From JANXVY01 sp034408685 (lineage in GTDB: Bacteria > Pseudomonadota > Alphaproteobacteria > Rhizobiales > Hyphomicrobiaceae), in NCBI GenBank assembly GCA_034408685.1, contig JAWXCP010000167.1:1-16161 (forward strand): a stretch of 16,161 nucleotides of DNA, read 5' to 3'. The notes beneath the pieces are model-generated. The model was given only the letters and a program-made list of their open reading frames with translations. It was not told the DNA's origin and did no database searches. The translations under genes were made by a program, and so were the position numbers. Below, in pieces: positions 1-6,041 of the stretch (position 1 is the first letter of the stretch; each line of letters starts with the position of its first letter).

Positions 1-33
1 ACGCCACAGATCGTCCGGCAGCAACTGCGTCAT
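1..33 (-). CDS. Start of an IS transposase, cut by window edge
   Basis: On the minus strand an ATG at 33-31 opens a frame reading MTQLLPDDLWR to the window edge. Upstream of it is a good Shine-Dalgarno sequence, AAGGAG (plus-strand positions 41-46), 7 nt from the ATG. The N-terminus with LLP-D-LW resembles the start of IS5-type DDE transposases, which commonly begin with a short run followed by LLP(D/A)xLW. Only 11 codons are visible, so the family call is tentative. Its position beside a broken transporter gene fits an insertion sequence. I did not find a terminal inverted repeat that I could defend. Confidence 0.5.
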   Translation of the reverse strand, partial: MTQLLPDDLWR

Positions 34-124
34 GGGCTATCTCCTTGTTGGAGATCACATACCCGCTGACTGCGCCGGAACTAAGGGGAGAGGCATGATT
101 GGAGTCTGCGGTCAAATTTCTAGA

Positions 125-250
125 ACAGCTGCAGCAGCTTTGGCAACGGTTGTTGGCGTTTTGATCGAGGTGCCCGTGATGCTGTCACTGGTCAGAATCA
201 TCAATGCCAGAAAGGGCTGGTTGGAGCAGGATCAAACGGCCAAAACTTGA
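125..250 (+). pseudogene. 3' remnant of an ACR3-type arsenite efflux transporter
   Basis: The frame ending at the TGA at 248-250 reads TAAAALATVVGVLIEVPVML and then SLVRIINARKGWLEQ. This matches my memory of the last membrane helix and tail of ACR3 family arsenite/H+ antiporters, where ALATVVGVLxEVPVMLS is characteristic. ACR3 proteins are about 350-400 residues with ten membrane segments; only about 40 residues are here. The sequence upstream in the same frame (from 32) does not look like the rest of the protein. The gene therefore seems broken, most simply by the insertion sequence at the left edge. The exact junction, somewhere between about 60 and 125, is not resolved. Confidence 0.5.
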
Positions 251-469
251 ATTATAGGACGCGTCAGCTTGGAAACTGTCGCGTCAGATCAACCGTCAGA
301 CGTCGGCGCTGTTGAAATCATTAGATTGTTCGCAGGATCGCGAAATTTATGGTTTCGTCATTTATCGGCGGACCCAACTGCCGCAGCGCTCCCAATGCCG
401 TCTCGGCGAGGCCGACCACTCGTGCAGCGGAGCCTGCGCGCAACCTGCTTTGTCTTCCAGAATTGTACT
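251..469. other. Intergenic stretch before hipB, no gene recognised
   Basis: I see no convincing coding frame here. The start carries several short GCGTCAG-like repeats (about 261-300). Open frames exist but lack recognisable motifs and good ribosome binding sites. The stretch is likely degraded accessory DNA leading into the hipBA promoter. Confidence 0.4.
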
Positions 470-506
470 CTTCGTGCTACATTATAGTCTAGTCTGCTGC
501 ACGAAG
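470..506. promoter_or_regulatory. Probable HipB operator and hipBA promoter
   Basis: CTTCGTGC (470-477) and GCACGAAG (499-506) are perfect 8-bp inverted repeats 21 bp apart. They flank an AT-rich box, TATAGT at 483-488, that could serve as a -10 element. The right arm overlaps the hipB ribosome binding site (GAAGG, 503-507). HipB proteins are XRE-type repressors that bind paired inverted repeats at their own promoter. An inverted repeat over the -10 box and the ribosome binding site, just before hipB, fits autorepression. No -35 box with ideal spacing is evident. Confidence 0.6.
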
Positions 507-513
507 GTATCAA

Positions 514-834
514 ATGCCTACTCCTCACAACCCGCCCGCTGCTGTGCAGCGTGCGCTGCGTAAGCTTGGCGCGGACATCCACGATGCCCGGCGGCGGCGG
601 CGGCTGCCGATGGCGGTCGTGGCTGAGCGTGCCTTCACCTCACGCTCGACCCTGCAGAAGGTCGAAGCGGGCGACACCAGCGTGAGCATGGGTATATATG
701 CCAGCGTTCTGCAAGCGCTCGGTCTCCTTGATGGCTTGAGCCAGATCGCCGACATCGGCAACGATCGCGTTGGCCAAGCGCTGGCCAGCGCCGAACTGCC
801 AAAGCGCATCCACCTCAAGCGAACGGCTGGATGA
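514..834 (+). CDS. hipB: HipB-type XRE antitoxin / autorepressor
   Basis: This is a 106-residue protein with an XRE-type helix-turn-helix at about residues 15-72. The recognition region reads AFTSRSTLQKVEAGDTSVSMG, followed by the usual ALGLLDGL segment. A basic run, RRRRR, sits at residues 26-30. Antitoxins of this family bind the HipA kinase and hold it inactive, and also repress the operon. The start is supported by GAAGG (503-507) 6 nt before the ATG. It ends 7 nt before the likely hipA start, and this tight spacing is typical of hipBA operons. The C-terminal tail (about residues 85-106) probably contacts HipA; that is inference from the family. Confidence 0.85.
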   Translation: MPTPHNPPAAVQRALRKLGADIHDARRRRRLPMAVVAERAFTSRSTLQKVEAGDTSVSMGIYASVLQALGLLDGLSQIADIGNDRVGQALASAELPKRIHLKRTAG

Positions 835-841
835 TCGCGTT

Positions 842-2089
842 ATGGCTGACTTCGAGGTGCACATTGATCTGGACGGTCGCACACGCCCTGTCGGGTTGGC
901 GAGATGCAATCGCGTCCGAGGCAACGAGACCATCCTGTTCGAATATGACGGGGAATGGCTCGGCGACACCACGCGCTTTTCGCTGGAACCCGCTCTTGCC
1001 TTGACCCGGGGCGCATTCGCACCTCCTGCCGGACGGGCGACGTTCGGCTCTATTGGCGATAGCGCTCCTGATACCTGGGGCCGCCGCTTGATGCAGCGCG
1101 CCGAACGCCGTCTCGCCGAACGCGAAAGCCGAGCTGTTCGCACCCTAGCGGAAAGCGATTACCTGCTCGGCGTTGCAGACGAGACCCGGCTTGAGGCACT
1201 CCGATTCCGCTGGGTGGGCGAAGAGGCGTTCCAGGCACCGGTCCGCGCTGGTGTTCCCGCGCTTATCGAACTGGGCCGACTGCTCCAGATCACCGAGCGG
1301 ATTTTGCGGGATGAGGAAACAGACGAGGATCTCCAACTCATCTTTGCGCCCGGCTCCTCGCTCGGCGGCGCACGTCCCAAGGCGTCGGTTATCGACCTGC
1401 ACGGGCATCTGGCAATCGCAAAATTCCCCAAAGAGACCGATGACTACAGCATGGAGACCTGGGAAGAGATCGCTTTGCGATTGGCCGACCAGGCCGGCAT
1501 CGCGACCCCGCGCCATGAATTGATCGCCGTTGCGGGAAAGCCGGTCTTGCTGTCGCGGCGCTTCGATCGCGCGGATGGCAATCGCATTCCCTTTCTTTCG
1601 GCCATGGCGATGATGGGCGCTAAAGACGGCGAGCGTGGCAGTTACCCAGAAATCGTTGACGCCCTGGCGCAGTATGGCGCACACGGGAAGACAGACGCCC
1701 ACGCCCTCTATCGGCGCGTTGTTTTCAACGTGTTGATCTCAAACGTCGACGATCACCTGCGCAACCACGGCTTCCTATGGATGGGCAAAGCAGGCTGGTC
1801 CCTCTCGCCGGCCTATGACCTCAATCCCGTGCCGGTCGATGTCAAAGCGCGTGTGCTGACGACGAACATCGATCTCGACGAAGGTACCTGTTCGCTCGAC
1901 CTGTTGGAGGCTGCATCGGGCTTTTATGGTCTTACGCTGCCGCAGGCCCGTGCCATTATCAAACAGGTCGCAACGGTGACGGCGACATGGCGCAAGGCCG
2001 CCAAGGCAGCCGGTGCTCGACCGGCCGAAATCACGCGCATGGCGAGCGCCTTCGAGCACGACGATCTCAAGCGCGCGCTCGCGTTGTGA
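842..2089 (+). CDS. hipA: HipA-type serine/threonine kinase toxin
   Basis: This 415-residue protein is within the usual HipA range (about 410-440). The N-terminal subdomain covers about residues 1-110 and the kinase-like part follows. Visible motifs are a glycine-rich loop, SSLGGARPK (172-180), and the nucleotide-binding lysine in LAIAKFP (Lys194). There is also RRFDR (239-243), a catalytic NVDDHLRNHG (Asp303, Asn308) and the metal-binding AYDLNP (Asp326). E. coli HipA phosphorylates glutamyl-tRNA synthetase; related kinases target other aminoacyl-tRNA synthetases, so the target here is unknown. The frame is open from 770, but I chose the ATG at 842. It falls 7 nt after hipB, and MADFEVHIDLDGR matches the family N-terminus. 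The ribosome binding site is weak, suggesting translation coupled to hipB. All key residues look intact. Confidence 0.9.
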   Translation: MADFEVHIDLDGRTRPVGLARCNRVRGNETILFEYDGEWLGDTTRFSLEPALALTRGAFAPPAGRATFGSIGDSAPDTWGRRLMQRAERRLAERESRAVRTLAESDYLLGVADETRLEALRFRWVGEEAFQAPVRAGVPALIELGRLLQITERILRDEETDEDLQLIFAPGSSLGGARPKASVIDLHGHLAIAKFPKETDDYSMETWEEIALRLADQAGIATPRHELIAVAGKPVLLSRRFDRADGNRIPFLSAMAMMGAKDGERGSYPEIVDALAQYGAHGKTDAHALYRRVVFNVLISNVDDHLRNHGFLWMGKAGWSLSPAYDLNPVPVDVKARVLTTNIDLDEGTCSLDLLEAASGFYGLTLPQARAIIKQVATVTATWRKAAKAAGARPAEITRMASAFEHDDLKRALAL

Positions 2090-2539
2090 TGCGCGGTTGC
2101 CGAAAGCCGTCAGCAGATCGGCTGGGTTATTGTCAGGGGCATGACTGTCAGTACTTTGTTGACGGTGTTGATCCAATCAGACAACCCGGGATTACAGCCG
2201 TCATCACCGCGTTGAGCTGAGTTTCAGCAGCTGTGGCGCAACAGTGACGAAACGCGTTGATCTATCAAAGCGATAGCAAGCTGCAAAAATACCGTCAGGC
2301 AAAAATTAGGACGGCTTCGGCGTATTGAGAAGGCTGGATCCGAGGCTGAAAATACCGTCAAAGATACCGTCAAGTGTGCGGGGATTGAAAAGCTGGCTTT
2401 TGTCGGTGAAGGCGTAAATGCTGGTTTTGCGTCAGTATCTTACATAGATATCGCGCACGCTGATGATGTAAAGTGCATTATAAATGGAGTTTCATAAGTA
2501 TTTGTTTTTATGAGATAATTTCTTGCCTGAAATTGCTGG
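2090..2539. other. Gap between hipA and guaA with a start-less open frame
   Basis: This stretch is more AT-rich than its neighbours, especially after 2260. A plus-strand frame is open for 78 codons from 2261 to the TAA at 2495-2497, but it has no ATG, GTG or TTG in a sensible place. Its last part (VGEGVNAGFASVSYIDIAHADDV) reads like protein, so it may be the tail of a decayed gene. The motif ATACCGTCA occurs three times (about 2290, 2353 and 2365). I do not recognise the protein. The stretch lies beside the 3' end of guaA, a known target of integrating islands. Confidence 0.3.
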
Positions 2540-4168
2540 TCATTCCCACTCGATGGTGCCGGGCGGTTTGCTGGTGATGTCGTAGACGACGCGGTTGATG
2601 CCCTTGACCTCGTTGATGATGCGCGTCGCAGCGCGGCCGAGGAAGTCGTGAGCGAACGGGAAATAATCAGCCGTCATGCCGTCCACAGACGTAACCGCGC
2701 GCAGCGCGCAGACGTGATCGTAGGTCCGCCCGTCTCCCATCACGCCGACGGTCTTGACCGGCAGCAGCACGGCAAACGCCTGCCAGATCGTATCGTACAA
2801 TCCAGCTTTCCTGATTTCGTCGAGATAGATGGCGTCCGCCTTGCGCAGAATATCCAGTTTCTCAGGCGTGATCTCCCCGGGGATACGGATCGCGAGACCG
2901 GGCCCTGGAAACGGATGGCGACCGACGAACGCGTCGGGCAATCCAAGCTCACGGCCGAGATCACGCACCTCATCTTTGAACAGTTCGCGCAACGGCTCGA
3001 CCAGCTTGAGGTTCATACGCTCGGGTAAGCCGCCAACGTTGTGGTGCGACTTGATCGTGACCGATGGCCCGCCGGAAAACGATACGCTTTCGATTACGTC
3101 GGGATAGAGCGTGCCCTGGGCCAAGAACTGCGCGCCGCCCAATTTGCGGGCCTCGGCCTCGAAAACATCGATGAACAGCCCGCCGATGATTTTGCGCTTT
3201 TGTTCAGGGTCGGACACGCCGGCGAGCTTGGACAGAAACAGGTCCTGGGCTTCGACATGGACCAGCGGAATGTTGTAATGGTCGCGGAACAGCCCAACGA
3301 CTTCGGCCGCCTCGTTCATCCGGAGCAGGCCATGGTCGACAAAGATGCAGGTCTGCTGCGCACCGATCGCCTCGTGGATCAAGACGGCCGCAACCGCGCT
3401 ATCGACACCACCGGATAGGCCGCAGATGACCCGGCCGTTTCCGACCTGCGCTCGGATTTTGTCAATCGCCTGCTGGCGGACCTTGTCCATCGTCCAAGAC
3501 GGCGAAATGCCCGCGATGTCGCGCACGAAGCGGGTGATGAGCTGAGCCCCATCGGGGGTGTGGACGACTTCGGGGTGGAACATCGTCGTATAAATGCGGC
3601 GGGCCTCGTCGCTGGCGATGGCAAACGGCGCATTCGGGCTGGCGGCCTTGACGGTAAAACCGTCGGGCAGCTTGGTGACGCGATCACCGTGGCTCATCCA
3701 CACGGGATAACGGCCGCCGACGTGCCATAGGCCATCAAACAACGCCGACGGCGCGACGATTTCGATATCGGCCCGGCCAAACTCTGCCGCGTGACCGCCC
3801 TCGACGACGCCGCCGAGCTGCACCGCCGTCGTCTGCTGCCCGTAACATATGGCAAGCACAGGTACGCCAAGATCAAAGACGCACTGTGGCGCCCGGGGTG
3901 ACCCGGTCACCGTGACCGATGCAGGCCCGCCAGACAGGATGATGGCCGACGGTTTCAGCCGATCGACCGCGACTTGGGCGTGTTGGAACGGGTGAATTTC
4001 GCAATAGACGTGCGCCTCTCGGACCCGCCGCGCGATCAGCTGCGTCACCTGGCTGCCAAAGTCGACGATCAGAACGCTGCCGGTCGCTGCGGGCGCTTGC
4101 ACGCGGTCGCTAGGACTGGCGGCGGACGATGGAATGTTTGCGGTCATGGAAGCGAGATAGCTGGCCAT
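2540..4168 (-). CDS. guaA: GMP synthase (glutamine-hydrolysing)
   Basis: GuaA converts XMP to GMP using ATP and glutamine, the last step of de novo guanine nucleotide synthesis in the cytoplasm. The 542-residue product has the class I glutamine amidotransferase domain first. Its nucleophile Cys108 lies in AICYGQQ, with His198 and Glu200 in MFHPE. The ATP pyrophosphatase P-loop SGGVDS follows at 252-257, then the dimerisation domain, ending in the conserved KPPGTIEWE. It is longer at the N-terminus than the roughly 520-residue norm, so the true start could be the second ATG at 4147. Neither start has a strong ribosome binding site. The 3' end faces the hipBA accessory region. Confidence 0.97.
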   Translation of the reverse strand: MASYLASMTANIPSSAASPSDRVQAPAATGSVLIVDFGSQVTQLIARRVREAHVYCEIHPFQHAQVAVDRLKPSAIILSGGPASVTVTGSPRAPQCVFDLGVPVLAICYGQQTTAVQLGGVVEGGHAAEFGRADIEIVAPSALFDGLWHVGGRYPVWMSHGDRVTKLPDGFTVKAASPNAPFAIASDEARRIYTTMFHPEVVHTPDGAQLITRFVRDIAGISPSWTMDKVRQQAIDKIRAQVGNGRVICGLSGGVDSAVAAVLIHEAIGAQQTCIFVDHGLLRMNEAAEVVGLFRDHYNIPLVHVEAQDLFLSKLAGVSDPEQKRKIIGGLFIDVFEAEARKLGGAQFLAQGTLYPDVIESVSFSGGPSVTIKSHHNVGGLPERMNLKLVEPLRELFKDEVRDLGRELGLPDAFVGRHPFPGPGLAIRIPGEITPEKLDILRKADAIYLDEIRKAGLYDTIWQAFAVLLPVKTVGVMGDGRTYDHVCALRAVTSVDGMTADYFPFAHDFLGRAATRIINEVKGINRVVYDITSKPPGTIEWE

Positions 4169-4657
4169 AAGGCATCAAGCAACGGCCGCTGCTGTCCGCG
4201 CCGTCGCACCTGTGGGCGGCCGGTGACGCGCATGCGGCCCGGCCCCAGGCCGTATCCGGCTCGTTTAGCAGGTCGTTCTCAAAGTCGTTCTTGGCGCGCC
4301 AGTCAGTTGCCAATATGCAGCCATTTAGACGCCACATTGTACGTCGCCATCACACAAAGCCAACCCGATCGGGGCAAAGATCGGAAATTGACCGCCGATG
4401 CCAAAACGCGTGATTTGAAATGCGACCTGAAAATAATTGGCGAGACGATGTTGACAATCGCGGGGAGGTCTGCAAATAAGGGCGGGTAGACGGAAGCGTG
4501 CTCGGACCAATCGACGTTCTATCCAAATTTGTGATCGTTCGTCGAGAAGATCGGCCGCTGCCGTTGTTAGAAATCTGAATGGTAATCGAGCCAGAGCCTG
4601 GCTCAAAAACGAGAGCTTCCGATGTCACCGGTCGTGTTGAAAAATACGGATAGCCAA
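4169..4657. other. Upstream region of guaA, no gene seen
   Basis: Nothing here reads as a real protein. The guaA promoter should lie in this stretch on the minus strand. A compact hairpin, GAGCCAG (4588-4594) pairing with CTGGCTC (4598-4604), is present without a T-run on the plus strand. Long open frames on both strands lack motifs and cross hairpin sequence. Confidence 0.4.
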
Positions 4658-4808
4658 GCATACGATGCGTATGCCTTCGAGGCATATGCCTTGTACGTGC
4701 TCGGTAGCAGCCGTGATGACGTTGGCGTGTGCAGGCCAGACGACAATAGCTCCGCCGGGAGAGGCAGGGACGCAGGCTAATCGCCCGTCCCATCACGTTG
4801 TGAGACGT
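4658..4808 (+). ncRNA. Possible structured RNA or leader upstream of a terminator
   Basis: Several pairings stand out. GCATACG (4658-4664) can pair with CGTATGC (4668-4674). Alternatively GCGTATGCCT (4667-4676) can pair with AGGCATATGC (4680-4689); the two are mutually exclusive. Further on, CGTGATG (4712-4718) can pair with CATCACG (4791-4797). Inside that, GGGACG (4767-4772) pairs with CGTCCC (4786-4791) with an inner GGC/GCC. A terminator-like stem-loop follows at once. I do not recognise the fold as a known riboswitch or as 6S or SRP RNA. No reading frame follows, so a free-standing small RNA is more likely than a leader. Confidence 0.35.
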
Positions 4809-4852
4809 GAAGCCCTCCTCCGGCAACTGCCGCGGGAGGGCTTCGTCGTTTT
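4809..4852 (+). terminator. Intrinsic terminator-like stem-loop
   Basis: GAAGCCCTCC (4809-4818) pairs perfectly with GGAGGGCTTC (4835-4844). An inner CGGC/GCCG closes an AACT loop. GTCGTTTT follows (4845-4852), a short T-run set slightly away from the stem. It would end whatever transcript covers 4658-4808. Confidence 0.6.
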
Positions 4853-4984
4853 GGGGTCGGGCGATCAGTCCAGTCGGGTGATCGGGGCGGGCGATCAGCT
4901 CGTCAGCCTCGAAGGACGAACCAACCCGCCAACAAGCCCGATAGCCCAATAAAATCAGCTATCTTCGGATGGTCGTGAGACGCG

Positions 4985-5010
4985 GTTCCGTGCGCCAATG
5001 CGTGCGGAAC
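4985..5010 (+). other. Hairpin just upstream of Y RNA copy 1
   Basis: GTTCCG (4985-4990) pairs with CGGAAC (5005-5010). An inner GCGC/GCGT closes a CAAT loop, with single mismatched T and G between the two stems. There is no T-run after it. It could be a processing signal or part of a longer precursor of the Y RNA cluster. A comparable GC-rich hairpin (about 5198-5216) precedes copy 2. Confidence 0.4.
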
Positions 5011-5016
5011 TCGTCC

Positions 5017-5169
5017 GATGCGGGTCGTCCAGTGGTGAAGAGAACGGTTACTTCGACTCATAATCGCGAGGTCGTGGGTTCGAATCCCACTCCCGGAACC
5101 AATGCCGGGGTAGCTCAGTGGATAGAGCGCGTATGTACCGTCTCGGCCTGTTCCCTGGACACTCGCATC
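5017..5169 (+). ncRNA. Y RNA copy 1, with permuted Met-like tRNA module
   Basis: The closing stem pairs 5017-5032 with 5155-5169: 15 pairs with a single bulged C at 5026. A bulged C is also a feature of Ro-binding helices in animal Y RNAs. An internal loop (TGGTGAA against GGCCTGTTCC) follows. The second helix is GAGA-(A)-CGGT (5040-5048) with ACCGTCTC (5137-5144). Inside is a tRNA in swapped order. First comes an anticodon-loop-like CTCATAA (5057-5063, CAT at 5059-5061), then the T-arm 5074-5090 with loop TTCGAAT. The acceptor strands 5091-5097 and 5104-5110 follow, separated by ACCA (5098-5101) and AT, then the D-arm 5113-5128. The stretch around 5055-5090 closely resembles the 3' half of tRNA-Met(CAU). 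It would bind Rsr, encoded about 870 bp downstream. Transcript ends are inferred from pairing. Confidence 0.85.
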
Positions 5170-5207
5170 ACGGGTAGATGGTGACACGACACAAGACCCG
5201 CGCGGAA

Positions 5208-5365
5208 CGCGCGCGGCGGACGTCCAGTGGTGATGAGAACGGTTACTTCGCTTGTCACGCAGGTGGTCGTGGGTTCGAATCCCACTCCTGGAAGCAATTC
5301 CAGGGTAGCTCAGTGGGAGAGCACCTTACCGTCTCGGCCGTTTCCCTGGACGTCCACCGCGTGTG
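5208..5365 (+). ncRNA. Y RNA copy 2, with permuted Asp-like tRNA module
   Basis: The closing stem pairs 5208-5227 with 5346-5365: 19 pairs and one C-A mismatch, including a perfect GGACGTCCAG/CTGGACGTCC. The second helix is GAGA-(A)-CGGT (5235-5243) with ACCGTCTC (5328-5335). The permuted module has an anticodon-like loop TTGTCAC (5252-5258, GTC) and AGG (5261-5263), which can pair with CCT (5324-5326) as a short anticodon stem. The variable loop has 5 nt, and the T-arm is 5269-5285 with TTCGAAT. The acceptor stem pairs 5286-5292 with 5299-5305, closed by a GCAA tetraloop, and the D-arm is 5308-5322. The 3' half resembles tRNA-Asp(GUC). Where copy 1 has CCA, this copy has GCA. This is the most regular of the four folds. 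Confidence 0.87.
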
Positions 5366-5401
5366 AATTGCGGGGGAATACACGAATAATGACTTCTTAT
5401 A

Positions 5402-5471
5402 CGCCCGATGGTGTCGACAGCGGTTACTTCGTTTGCATCGACCGTACCGCCGTCATTGCGTTCCTCGGGCG
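5402..5471 (+). ncRNA. Y RNA copy 3, short form without the tRNA module
   Basis: CGCCCGA (5402-5408) pairs with TCGGGCG (5465-5471) as the closing stem. The loop again starts with TGGTG and ends in GTTCC, as in the other copies. The second helix is GAC-(A)-GCGGT (5416-5424) with ACCGC-(C)-GTC (5446-5454). The shared motif CGGTTACTTCG is present at 5421-5431. In place of the tRNA module there is only a small hairpin, TCG-TTTGCAT-CGA (5429-5441), whose loop is 7 nt long, like an anticodon loop. At about 70 nt this is half the length of the others and closer to the simple Y RNAs of animals. Transcript ends are inferred from pairing. Confidence 0.7.
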
Positions 5472-5679
5472 GCTGAAACCGAATAGGAGGTGCCGTGTGA
5501 TGATATGGAAAGGGCAGAGCCGCGCGTATTTGGAGCAAAATGCCGAAAGCCGTCTCTTTTGACGTCTAATTTATCGGCGCGCAGCGGACGAGGCCCTTCG
5601 GCCAGCCGCCGCGAACCGTCGGAGTTTTGGCCGGTCAGACGTCGCGGGTTCACGCTCGCGCAATTGACCACCTTGAGTT

Positions 5680-5751
5680 CGGCTTGGGCATAAGTTCTCG
5701 CCGCTCGCTTGGCTGCGACCGGGTGGGCGGACGGAGACTTGGCCCAAGCCG
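5680..5751. other. Long unexplained hairpin between Y RNA copies 3 and 4
   Basis: CGGCTTGGGC (5680-5689) pairs perfectly with GCCCAAGCCG (5742-5751). Inside, AAGT-(T)-CTC (5692-5699) pairs with GAGACTT (5734-5740), leaving one bulged T, and CCGC/GCGG may extend it. No T-run follows on either strand. It does not show the TGGTG, CGGTTACTTCG or GTTCC marks of the Y RNA copies. It may be a further small RNA (either strand), or a precursor-processing element. The rest of 5472-5770 shows no gene that I recognise. Confidence 0.4.
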
Positions 5752-5770
5752 TTGGAATAAAGACAAAAAT

Positions 5771-5945
5771 GGCGGCCGATGGTGAAGAGACCGGTTCCTT
5801 CGAGGGTCCAGTGTCTGGAAGCGTGGCGCGAGCCATAGCGATAGGCGTGCGGGTGAAAGTCCCGCCCCTGCGACCAGCATGACGCAGGGTGGCGGAAATG
5901 AAGACGCGCTGGAATAGTGACTGTCTCGCTCGTTCCTCGGCCGCC
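5771..5945 (+). ncRNA. Y RNA copy 4, with permuted Leu-like tRNA module
   Basis: GGCGGCCGA (5771-5779) pairs perfectly with TCGGCCGCC (5937-5945). The loop has TGGTG on one side and GTTCC on the other. The second helix is GAGA-(C)-CGGT (5787-5795) with ACTGTCTC (5920-5927); a G-U replaces a G-C of copies 1 and 2, keeping the helix and the bulge. The module resembles a class II tRNA-Leu in swapped order. Loop TCGAGGG (5800-5806, GAG) and stem TCCAG (5807-5811) come first, then a long variable region, the T-arm 5849-5865 and acceptor CCCTGCG (5866-5872). ACCA (5873-5876) follows, then the acceptor 5' strand CGCAGGG (5883-5889), a Leu-like D-arm (about 5890-5908) and CTGGA (5909-5913). CTGGA can pair with TCCAG as a full anticodon stem. 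The T-loop TGAAAGT departs from TTCGAAT. It ends 96 nt before rsr. Confidence 0.82.
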
Positions 5946-6041
5946 GACGACGATCAACTCGATACGACTAGCCGCGACCACGACTACGACCAACGACCAA
6001 CCTGAACGAGAGGACCTGCTCCCGAGCAAGAGTGTGATGCG

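Noticed and set aside
770..841. hipA start at the upstream ATG at 770
   Set aside because: It would overlap hipB by 65 nt and add residues unlike the family; the ATG at 842 fits HipA N-termini.
4350..4949. Minus-strand frame of 199 residues
   Set aside because: It runs through hairpins and the terminator stem, has mixed composition and no recognisable motif.
5050..5130. An ordinary tRNA gene at copy 1 or copy 2
   Set aside because: The T-arm and 3' acceptor strand come before the 5' acceptor strand and D-arm. No normal cloverleaf can be read in either direction.
5168..5200. Separate promoters for each Y RNA copy
   Set aside because: I could not find -35/-10 pairs with sensible spacing before the copies, so I leave open whether they come from one precursor.
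4969..5562. Open frames over the Y RNA copies, with VVGSNPTPG-like text
   Set aside because: That text is what a tRNA T-arm gives when translated. The frames overlap paired RNA arms and have no good ribosome binding site.
5849..5872. Group II intron fragment (GTGAAAGTCCCGC text)
   Set aside because: The hairpin is better explained as the T-arm of copy 4, with acceptor strands and ACCA directly after it. No intron reverse transcriptase is present.
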